From Acanthopleura granulata (Eukaryota; Mollusca; Polyplacophora; Chitonida; Chitonidae): a DNA stretch of 64,000 bases. The DNA lies in NCBI GenBank assembly GCA_016165875.1, contig JABBOT010000034.1:2149322-2213321 (forward strand), in the 5' to 3' direction. The position numbers and the translations under genes are program-made. A model generated the notes under the pieces. That model was not told where the DNA came from, searched no databases, and saw nothing but the letters and a program-made list of their open reading frames with translations. Positions 21,366 through 30,917 of this stretch are shown here, in pieces (position 1 is the stretch's first letter; each line of letters begins with the position of its first letter).

Positions 21366-22729
21366 ACGGAGGGAGGCGTATAGGAGACTTGTCTCTATAT
21401 TTGGACCGAGGACGACCCTTCCTTGGAGATCGGGTGGAAGATCTCCCTGGTGCGGGTGATGTATCCATCACATCCGCATCTGATGTTGAAGGGACGACGT
21501 CCTCCAACGATCCAAACCTGTTAAATGTTTGGATGGGATCTCGAGTGGCCTTAGACAGACGTTCTGTATGGCCACTCGGTTTACTGGTTTGAATATTACT
21601 ACTTGGAGGTGTACTTTTGGACTTGTTTTTGTCATTATGATTTTTAGAGGTCTGAGGTTCAGATTTATCAGATCGTTTTGCATTGTTTACTGGTTTTATT
21701 TATTGTACTGCGGTGGTCTGGGTTGAAGAGGAGTTCTGGACAGGTTGAGCTAAAGGTTCAAAGGAGATCGAGTTAGGTTTGTCGTTTCCAATGGGCAAAG
21801 TCAAGGAAGTTTGAGTTGCAACAGATGTTGCAGCTCGCTTGACCACATTGGCAAACGAAGCCTGCGGTGGCGTACTCGAAAGCGAGGCCAATTTGCGGGC
21901 TTCCAGATAGGAAATGTTGTTTTTAGTTTTTAAAGTGATTATCTGTTTTTCTTTGATGAAAAGAGGACAGTCCTTAGAGGAGGCCATATGATCTCGGCCG
22001 CAATTGCAGCACTTAACTGTGCTGCTGCAGTCAAAACCATCATGACCGTCACTGCCGCATCTGAAGCAAACCAGTTTATTTTTACATTGACCTTTACCAT
22101 GACCAAATTTTTTGGCAAGTAAAACATCGTGTCGGGTTAGGTATGTATAAATCGACATTAACCCTATACGGGCCAATGTAGATATATGATGGTAGAGAGG
22201 TGGTATTAAAGGTTATCAGATATGTGTTTAGTTTGAGGATGTTGCCAGCTTTTTTTGTTGTGAAACGCTTCACTCTGACAACACCCTGTGGTTTTAATTC
22301 TGTACAGATTTCTTCTTCAGATAGGTCGAAGATATCCCCATCCCTGTCACGTATTATTCCCTGACAACTGTTCAGGGTATTGTGAGGGGATGTAAAAACA
22401 GATATATCGGAAATTTTATTCAATGATAGTAAATTTTTAGATTGTTGTTTCCGGAAACATTCGATAAGAATATCTCCGGATCGCAGCTTTTTAACATTTT
22501 TTAAAGTGCCTGCTGCACCCTCCAAAGCCCTCTTCAAAAGAAAAGGATGTATTTTAGAGGCCGGCTTTTGTTCACTTTTTGTTGAGAGAACAATAAAAGC
22601 CGGCCAACTTTCCTGTCCAATGTCTAGAGGATCTGATAAAGCCTCCAGCTTTCTCTTTTTATCAATACCTGAGATTGGCTGAGACGGTCGAATATTGGAG
22701 ACATTTTTTGAAAGATTTAGGGGATTCAT
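21366..22729 (-). pseudogene. Outer LINE ORF1, frameshifted and with a nonsense codon
   Basis: ORF1 starts at 22729 (MNPLNLSKNVSN) and reads to about 22115, where a longer T run (minus-strand A run) shifts the frame just after CFTCQK, inside the first knuckle. The shifted frame continues with FGHGKGQC, CFRCGSDGHDGFDC and CCNCGRDHMASSKDC to a TAA at 21700-21702, where copy F has a Glu codon. Beyond it the same frame runs through SGHTERLSKATRDP to RLPP and the TAATG overlap at 21362-21366. So one frameshift and one nonsense codon inactivate it, unlike the preserved ORF2. Confidence 0.85.
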
Positions 22730-23425
22730 AATAAATAGTTAGGGATTCACCCCACGTGTTCCTCACCCACCACGGAGTGCCAACAAGGGCGATGCCTCAA
22801 CCTGGGGATACCCAGCAGGAAAGACACCAAGGATTCCACATGGGGTATACTCAAATAGATGTCCTTAATATGCACACCCTATTTCCCACCCGAGCTCCTC
22901 CATCACCCATCCTATGAAGGAGGTTGCACATTAGACACTAACTACTTGAGTGACCCTACAGCCACCGCCTCAAACGCCATTCCACGAACGAAATTTGAGA
23001 AAAGTCATTTGTTCTCTAAAGAATGTTTATATAGAGAAGGTTTGGAACCACGCAGAGGCAGGCGTGACCAGCCGATTGATCGGATCGGGCCATCTGACCG
23101 CCCGTCTTTGGAGAAGTAAGGGCCGAAGTGGAGTGTTGGGCGTGAGGATCTCGCAAGATCAACCCGTCCTCAGCCACCAGGATCCCGTCCTCCCCCATCA
23201 CGGGTCGCAACCCACGGCAAACAGGTTGCCCCATTTAGTCGCCTTGTACGACACGGCAAACAGGTTGCCCCATTTAGTCGCCTTGTACGACCAGCCCGGG
23301 GAGGCTGTGGAACTATTCTATTCACCGGAACCACACGGGAGAGCCCTAGGTTAGTCGCCTTGTACGACAAGCTTGCCAAGAGAACTGGGACCCTATTCTT
23401 TTCACTCCCGGGAACCCCACGGGGG
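22730..23425 (-). promoter_or_regulatory. LINE 5' UTR, outer copy, with 39-bp tandem duplication
   Basis: 696-bp 5' UTR. It carries an exact 39-bp tandem duplication at 23214-23252 and 23253-23291 (beginning acggcaaacaggttgcccc), absent from the other copies. The repeated ttagtcgcctNgtacgac module occurs three times as a result. The terminal 'cccgggaaccccacggggg' ends directly at the target duplication, so this is a true 5' end. Confidence 0.75.
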
Positions 23426-23440
23426 AACTGGTCTTTAGAA

Positions 23441-24364
23441 AGGGTGTTACTGAATGTTTCGACAATCTGTGATCTGTCAACATTCTTAATGGGAATCCCA
23501 CGAAACTCCTTCCCGCCTTTGACAAAGGGGCCCAAAGGCGTGTGCTCTTTTGTTCCTTCTTGGATTACGTCACATTTCTAGGCGCATGTGTGCTCAGAAA
23601 GCATTTAGTTAATAGACACACACACCGCAGCGACACAGCTTAAAACGATGTGTTTCTCTGGAATTTGATTCCTTTTGTGTAGCCCGTCAGTATCCCACAG
23701 AGAATAAAACATTTTGTCCTTTGTTATAACTGTAATAACAGATGCTAGCGTGATACGCAGACACGTGGATACATCATGGCACACGATTCATTATGGTTTT
23801 ATGCAAGAAGATATGACCACGAACTGAATGGAGGAAATAATTCCCTAAAAACGAAGTCATTCTGCTTTCAGGCTAGTGGACATGAACTTAGACAGTCTTA
23901 TTCAAAGATGATAAATATAATTCCATTACTGATGTTGTAACAGTGGCCCATTGATGGATTTGCTGCTCCACATGTGAACATTATATAACTCATTAGCGAA
24001 GCCAAATTGTTGGTCTGCCTTTAAGCTAAAACATTATTATCATTATTTTTATTAAAAAAAAAAAACAATTCAGGCCATCCAAGTTATCCATGTTATTTAC
24101 TGGTGAAGCCAACAGGGTAATTTATATTTTTGCTTGATACGCCCCATCAATTTTCCAGGCAGTCTTTGGACGCCTTGCAAGACAACGAATAAACTTTTCA
24201 TTCAAGCTGAGCGACACACTTCTTGAATCCTATGGTTTAACTTGTTAGGTTATCTTAGGAATGAACCTAAAATGAGATTTTACTGGCAGGTTGTGTTTTC
24301 TAGGGTCCAGTGCACAAAACTTTTTGGGCTTAAGTCAAAAAATAAAGTTTCAACATGTTTCCTT
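23441..24364. other. No recognisable feature
   Basis: Non-coding flank of the outer LINE. An A-rich tract occurs near 24052-24066. Nothing coding or repeated is visible. Confidence 0.35.
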
Positions 24365-24785
24365 CTTCATGTTGACTATATAAGCTGGATTGGCTAAGGA
24401 ATGACACACAAAGCACACACTGACAAAAACACTGACAAAAACAATGACAGTATAAATATATCTACAGAGCGTAGATAAACGTGCTCTGGTGTAATATCAC
24501 TGGCTACCACTTCGCCCCAACACATCAGCCGCATGGCTCTAAATCACCTGGAAAAGCGGAACGCTGTTGTGAAGCGTCGATGAAAGTCCACAGCTTGCTC
24601 TGAGATTGCGGTCATTCCACGACATCCAGTTCGTGGTCAGTGGTGCGAGGCAGGAGTCAAGAATTACGTTTCTGACTAATGCTGAGATACAACGTTCAGT
24701 CTGATATCTGGTTAGTAATATAGTTGACTAAAGGTTGGACATCATTCAAAGGTGTTCACGGCACGCTGGCTGATAGAGAACGCCA
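24365..24785 (-). repeat. Segmental duplication block alpha, inverted copy
   Basis: The reverse complement matches 57762-58150. Shared landmarks are 'attactaaccag', 'gtaattcttga', 'gactttcatcgacgcttcac', 'gatttagagccatgc' (one change in the partner), 'gtagccagtgatat' and 'ccagctta'. The following block beta is in direct orientation, so alpha is flipped in one unit relative to the other. No gene is recognised. Confidence 0.75.
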
Positions 24786-25690
24786 TCAACGGTGGACCAG
24801 AACTCACCGTGTTATACAGTAATTCTTATCTTTGAGCACTTGAGTGTATTGCGACAAGAGGACGTGAAATACAGTGACATTGAGTATGGCAGACACGTCT
24901 TTCACCAGGAAGAAATGTGAAATATCGAGGTGAAAAGAAAGAATTCCAAGTTCCATCAGCTTGTTAACTTGTATCTTTAGGCCCACGAGGACATAAGGTC
25001 GATTACATATTTTTATTTTGCCACCATGCTAGCGTGATAAGCAGACATGGGGATAATAGGGAAATGTTCTTTTAGTACTGTTAGACACCTGCCTGTCAAG
25101 TAGGTCTCGGTGAAAGGCAAGAACGCAATATCTCATCTGAACCCGGAGGACATTTGCATGAATTCATAGTTATGCTTCGTGGTAAACTCTTGTAACTCTG
25201 TAATTTCAACCATCATATACATGATCTATGATAGAGTCTCGGAGATGAAATGACTGTACCAGAACGAACTGACATTACTGTCACTAGTTAATCGCACACA
25301 GTCATCAAATGTGATTAGTTCATGTAGGAAAAACAAAAAACAAAAAAACAAAAAAACAACAACAACAAACTAAAACAGCGTTCCAGGTGGAAAACTTTAC
25401 TTCCGAGACCGGAGAGATGGTATTCAGTTTTTGTGGAACGGACGATCGCGAGGAAGACAATCTTTGTAGCTCTCTCTCGACTCCGTTACATCTTTCAATA
25501 TGAAAATTCGCTGAGATGATTTAAAGATAGTCTGATAACCAGCGATTTGTCTTTGTGGGTACCTAATTGTTTAGAGAGAGATTTGTTAAAGTGTCCTGAC
25601 GTAATACAGATACTGTTGCACAAACTCTTATTATTGAAACTGTTCCCTAAAAAGCCGTTTCTTCATATATGTTTCGTGCAAAATGTTGGA
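24786..25690 (+). repeat. Segmental duplication block beta, copy 1
   Basis: Direct match to 58150-59215 with scattered substitutions and indels. Landmarks are 'gtgtgaaatatcgag' (variant), 'tttttattttgccaccatg', 'gagatggtattca', 'attattgaaactgtt' and 'gacgtaat'. A CAAAA/CAA-rich simple repeat at 25330-25375 is copy-specific. Short ORFs here have no counterpart in the other copy, so this looks like duplicated non-coding DNA. Confidence 0.75.
25330..25375 (+). repeat. A-rich simple repeat (CAAAAA/CAA)
   Basis: Runs of caaaaaa followed by caacaacaac. Absent from the matching place in unit 2. Confidence 0.7.
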
Positions 25691-25699
25691 TATATTGCA

Positions 25700-25994
25700 G
25701 GGCAAAGATTTGTTGCTACAGAGTTACATCTCTTGTATTTCAATATTCACTCTTTCTGGCAAAGGTTGCAGATGTCAATTGTCAGACTTCGTTGACCATT
25801 CTCTATTGTCCAAAGTGCATTCAGGAGGTTCACTCATCATGTACAGTATAAAACTTACAATTTTGTAATCGGTGTATCAGAATCGATCATTTTAGGAGTT
25901 TGTTAATGTAAACACACGTCAAAATAACGATAACTGGACACCCGATAACAGATTCCTTCGCTGTTAGTGGAAGAATATTTGTTTACTTAGGTCT
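25700..25994. other. No recognisable feature
   Basis: Short non-coding stretch between block beta and LINE copy D; the corresponding place in unit 2 shows no clear match. Confidence 0.35.
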
Positions 25995-26038
25995 GTACTA
26001 AGCAGGTTTTTAAATTTATTATTCTGCATTGCCAAAAG

Positions 26039-28660
26039 TCAGGAGAGCGAGTCACTGCATATCATTGCCCTCTGGGCACGCCCAGAGGAAACATATGATA
26101 AGGCCAGGAGTATAGCCCTGGCTTCTGCAGAAAAGATAGACGATGAAGACGGAAGACCAAGAGAAGAGACCCACTGTTCTAAGACAGCCACAACCGCAAC
26201 CCCTTCCCCATCCTGCGACCCGTCAGTGTATATAAATTTATAATTTGGATAATTAGCCTTAATTTCAGCAAAAGCTTGTTGAATTATAAAAGGATTTGCA
26301 TTCGATTTTTTATGTTGACGTAGAGTAAATATTACTTTAGGTTGTGGATGAAGCCAAGGAGGAGACTCCGGAAAACATACCGGAGCTATCTCCTCTAGCT
26401 TGATGTTAGCTTCCACAACATGGTCCCGGATACGAAGACCGAATTGAGGGATCTTGTTAGGACATTTAGTATATTTGTCTACATATGATGGATTGAAAAC
26501 ACAGTCGTAGGCAGGGTTTGTGGGTGAGCTTTAAGCTTTGTTACATATTGAAGGATGAGGTTAATACGTCGGTTATGCAAAGAAGGCTCATTGGCTTCCA
26601 CGTATAAACTCTCTACTGGTGAGGTTCTAAAGGCACCAAGGCTGAGCCTCAGACCTTGGTGATGGACCGGATCCAACATTTTAAGATATGATTTCCTGGT
26701 GGAACCATAAATGATGGACCCATATCCAATTTAGACCTCACCAGAGAACGATATAAATTGAGTAAAACAGATCGGTCAGCTCCTCAATCGGTGCTAGACA
26801 CGACCCTAATTATATCGAGAGCCTTTGTACATTCAGCTTTAAGCGTTCTTATGTGAGGTATAAAAGATAATTTACTATCGAATATAACCCCTAAAAATTT
26901 ATTTTCCCCAACAATCTTCACTGGTTCATCACAAAATTTAAGGTCAGGGTCTCGATGAAGTTTCCGTTTATTACAGAAATGCATACCCACGGTTTTAGAC
27001 GTAGAAAATCTAAAACCATCGGTAACTGCCCATTTCCCGATGTTATTGAGACAAAGCTGAAGTTGCCGTTCGATGTTATTCATATTTTTCGCCCGGTAGC
27101 ATATCAGAAAATCATCTACATATAAACAACCCTCAGTACCAGATGTTAATGTTTGGGCCAAGCTATTAATTTTGATGCTGAACAGTGTTGGTGAAAGGAT
27201 ACTGCCCTGGGGTACACCCATCTCTTGCTCATAAGAGTCCGAAAGAGTGGACCCCACCAGCACCTTAAACTGACGATCAGATAAAAATTTGGATACAAAT
27301 ATTGGTAATCGGCCTTTAAGGCCCATATCCGCCAGGTCTTTTAAAATGCCATATTTCCATGTGGTGTCGTAGGCCTTTTGAAGGTCAAAAAATATTGACA
27401 CCACACGTTCATTATTAATAAATCCATCGCGAACAAAACTTTCAAATCGAACAGAGTGATCCACTGTGGATCTACCTTGACGAAAACCACATTGGGTAAC
27501 TTGTTGGTTTCAAGAAACCAAACAAGTCTATCATTCATCATCCGTTCCATAGTCTTACAGACGCAACTGGTAGGAGCTATGGGACGGTAATTATTTGGAT
27601 CAGTATGATCCTTACCCGGTTTGGGAACCGGGATAATACATGCCTCCCTTCATGAAGCTGGAAACTTACCAGTTATCCAAATATCATTAAACAAGTCCAA
27701 GAGAGTCTCAAGTGGTTCAGGTGGTAAATGGTTCAGAAGTTTATACTATCCGTTATCAGGACCACATGCAGTATCATGTGCCTTTTTCAATGCAGTTTTT
27801 AGGTCTTCGATATTAAAACCCCGATTATAATCTCCTATGTTTTTAGAAGAATAGGGCAATTTAATTTTCTCCTTCTGGATTTGGATATTTTGAAAATTTG
27901 AAGTATAATTCTGAGAAGAAGATTTTTTAGAAATTGACTCCACTAATTTATTAGCTATATCGGATGGAGAAGTTATTATGCTATCTCCATCTTTCAAGTG
28001 CTGGACTTTTGCTTTATTATTTTCCCCCTAAGTTTCTGGGCCATATTCCGGACCTTACGCATAGGTGTTTTGGACGTATTGCCTGAAACGAAGTTCCGCC
28101 CATAAGATCGTCTCTTGGACTTAAGTAATCGACGAGCCTTAGCTCCAAGAATACGAAATCATTGAAATAACACAGTTCCTCCTTGGTTAAAAAATCTTCT
28201 ACTACGTTGACCTTATTATTTATGTTCTTACTTCCTCATAAGGGGTTATGGGAATTAAAATCGCCCATTATTATGAACGGTGTAGGTACTTGTTCTTTCA
28301 AATTATGTAACTGTAAAGCTGTCAAAGAAGTGTTCGGAGGAATATAAACCGAACACAGTGATTGTCTTAAACAATGAAAAACGAACGGCCACAACCTGAA
28401 GCTGTGTATCAAGAGCAACTGGACTGTGGATAATATTATTATTTATGAAGATAGAGGAGCCGCCTGCAGCTCGCTCTTCTTCGTGACAAAATGTACTATA
28501 AAGTGAATAATTTTTGAGGGTTATTTTATCTTTGTCAGATGTCTTCAGGTGAGTTTCCTGAAGACAAAGGGCAATAGGGTTTAATGATTGCACCAGCTGT
28601 GCTATTTCAATGAGATTAACCTTAAGACCTCGACAATTCCATTGTATAAGTTTGTCGTAT
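26039..28660 (-). pseudogene. LINE ORF2 pseudogene, copy D
   Basis: Scattered ORF2 pieces: RNase H (TDGSQDGEGV; SAEARAIL) at 26039-26416, the thumb region at 26479-26679, and RT core at 26784-27464 (FFDLQKAYDTTW, VPQGSILSP, YVDD). Finger-region pieces lie at 27746-27997, and the AP endonuclease N-terminus at about 28236-28593 (LQETHLK, MGDFNSHNPL). Frameshifts separate the pieces. It lacks the C-terminal Cys/His motif. The 1-nt deletion at 'catatccaat' (26721-26730) is shared with copy F. The ORF2 start reads CTG where other copies have ATG. Confidence 0.85.
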
Positions 28661-28671
28661 GTAGACAGTAC

Positions 28672-30034
28672 GGAGGGAGGCGTATAGGAGATTCCTCTTT
28701 ATGTTTGGACCGAGAACGACCCATCCTTGGAGATCGGCTGGAAGATCTCCCTGGTGCGGGTGATGTATCCATCACATCCGCATCTGATGTTGAAGGGACA
28801 ACGTCCTCCAACGGTCCAAACCTGTTAAATGTTCGGACAGGATCTCTAGTGGCCTTAGACAGACGTTCTGTAGGGCCACTCGGTTTACTGGTTTGAATAT
28901 TACTTTGAAGTTTGTTTTGGGATTTGTTTTTGTCCTTATCATTTTTAGAGGGCTGAGGTTCAGGTATAACATTTTTTTTCTGCATTCATTACTGGTTATA
29001 TTTATTATACTGAGATATTCTGGGTTGAACAAAAGTTCCGGGCAGGTTGAGCTGAAGGTTCCACAGTGATCGAACTAGGTTTGTCGTTTCCAATGGGCCA
29101 AGTCAAGGAAGTTTGAGTTGCAACAGATGTTGCAGTTCGCTTGACTACATTGGCAAACGAAATCTGCGGTGGCGTACTCGAAAGCGAGGCCAATTTGCGG
29201 GCTTCCAGATAGGAAATGTTGTTTTTAGTTTTTAAAGTGATTATTTGCTTTTCTTTAATGAAAAGAGGAAAGCCCTCAGCGGAGGCCATATGATCTCGGC
29301 CGCAATTGCAGCACTTAATTGTGCTGCTGCAGTCAAAACCATCATGACCGTCACTGCCGCATCTGGCACAACCGAGTTTATTTTTACATTTGCCTTTGCC
29401 ATGACCAAATTTTTGGCAAGTAATACATCGTGTCGGGTTAGCTATGTATAAATCCACATTAACCCTATACGGGCCAATGTAGATATATGATGGTAGAGAG
29501 GTGGTATTAAAGGTTATGAGATATGTGTTTAACTTGAGGATGTTGCCAGCTTTTTTTGTTGTGAAACGTTTCACTCTGACAACACCCTGTGGTTTTAATT
29601 CCGCAAAGATCTCCTCCTGAGACAGGCCGAAGATATCCCCATCCCTGTCACGTATTATTCCCTGACAGCTGTTCAGGGTATTGTGAGGGGATATAAAAAC
29701 AGATATATCTGAAATTTTATTCAGTGATAATAAATTTTTGGATTGTCGTTTCCGGAAACATTTGATGAGAATGTCTTCGGATCGTAGTTTTTTAACATTT
29801 TTTTTAAGTACCTGCTGCAACTTCTAATGCCCTTTTTAAAAGAAAAGGATGAATTTTCGAGGACGGCCTTTGTTCACTCTTCGTTGAGAGAACAATAAAA
29901 GCCGGCCAACTTTTCTGTCCAATGTCTAGAGGGTCCGATAGAACCTCCAGCTTTCTCTTTATATCAGCCCCTGAAGTTCGCTGAGACGGCGATCGAATGT
30001 TAGAGACATTTTGTGAAAGAATTAGGGGATTCAT
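28672..30034 (-). pseudogene. LINE ORF1 pseudogene, copy D
   Basis: ORF1 start at 30034 (MNPLILSQNVSN). The frame shifts near 29810 in a T-rich run and then reads to 29005 through knuckles CITCQKFGHGKGKC, CARCGSDGHDGFDC and CCNCGRDHMASAEGF, where the last Cys is replaced. A further break near 29000 precedes the C-terminal part (28602-28985, with SGPTERLSKATRDP). Multiple lesions; not functional. Confidence 0.83.
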
Positions 30035-30565
30035 AATAAATAATTAGGAATTCACCACACATGTTACCCACCCTCCACGGAGTGCCAACAAGGGCGATGC
30101 CTGAACCTGGGGATACCCAGCAGGAAAGGCACCAAGGATTCCACATGGGGTCAAATAGACGGCCTTAATATGCACACCCCATTCCCCACCCGAGCTCCTC
30201 CATCACCCACCCAATGAAGGAGGTTGCACATTAGACACGAACTACTTGAGTGACCCTACAGCCACCGCTTCAAACGCAATCTCACGAACGAAATTTGAGA
30301 AAAATCATATGTTTTCTAAAGAGTGTTTATATAGAGAAGTTTTGGAACTACGCAGAGGCAGGCGTGACCAGCTGATTGATCGGAGCGTGCCATCCGACCG
30401 CCCGTCTTTGGAGAAGTGAGGGCCGAAGTTGAGCGTTGGGCGTGACGATCTCGCAAGATCAACCCGCCCTCAGCCACCAGGATCCCGTCCTCCCCCATCA
30501 CGGGTCGCAACCCACGGCAAACATGTTGCCCCTTTTAGTCGCCTTGTACGACAAGCCCTGGGAGA

Positions 30566-30678
30566 CTGTGGAACTATTCTATTCACCGGAACCACACGGG
30601 AGAGCCCTAGCTTGCCTAGAGAACTGGGGCCCTATTCTTTTCACTCCCGGGAATCCCACGCGGGGCGACACTTTAGAA
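30566..30678. repeat. 113-bp direct repeat flanking LINE F, left copy
   Basis: Identical to 36510-36622. It consists of the last ~100 bp of the LINE 5' UTR plus the 13-bp flank cgacactttagaa. The right copy abuts duplicated genomic DNA (block gamma), so the 13-bp flank is native target sequence. Confidence 0.85.
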
Positions 30679-30917
30679 TGAATGAATGAATGAATGATTA
30701 TGGCTTAACGCCACATCGGCAATATCTCAGCCATATCGTGGCGAGAACAAGGTGGAACCACGAGACAGTTCAGGTTTTCGATGGTGACATGAGAACATTA
30801 AAAACAAACCAAAAACGTACGGACATGATTAAAATCAGGTAAGAAAACCAAAACAGCTAAAACTCGAAAACCAGCACATTAAGGAAGTTTTATCACGAGT
30901 ATGTATGTAAATAAAAT

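Larger units (their letters stand above)
11540..23425 (-). mobile_element. Outer I-clade LINE, interrupted by an inner LINE
   Basis: Full-length non-LTR retrotransposon on the minus strand. Target duplications aactggtctttagaa sit at 11525-11539 and 23426-23440. Its 3' tail of TGAA/CATT repeats starts at 11540 and its 5' terminus (minus-strand cccccgtggggttcccggg) ends at 23425. The inner LINE plus one 13-bp target copy (13280-19173) interrupts ORF2; without it the element is about 5992 bp. ORF1 has one frameshift and one nonsense codon, while ORF2 would be open. AP endonuclease, RT and RNase H together with a three-knuckle ORF1 place it in the I superfamily, nearest in my memory to nimbus of Biomphalaria. 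Confidence 0.92.
25995..30665 (-). mobile_element. Degraded I-clade LINE copy D (lacks 3' end)
   Basis: Minus-strand LINE of the same family. It starts abruptly at about 25995 inside the RNase H region, with no 3' UTR or CATT tail, which is unusual because TPRT normally truncates 5' ends. Its 5' end is complete at 30665 (ccccgcgtgggattcccggg in sense). Internal losses include a large deletion near 28157 (endonuclease end) and a smaller one near 27495 (RT). Its 5' flank cgacactttagaa (30666-30678) is shared with copy F. Confidence 0.85.

Noticed and set aside
24365..25690. Duplicated blocks as members of a tandem gene family
   Set aside because: Short ORFs in unit 1 and unit 2 do not correspond in frame or position, and indels between copies are not multiples of three.
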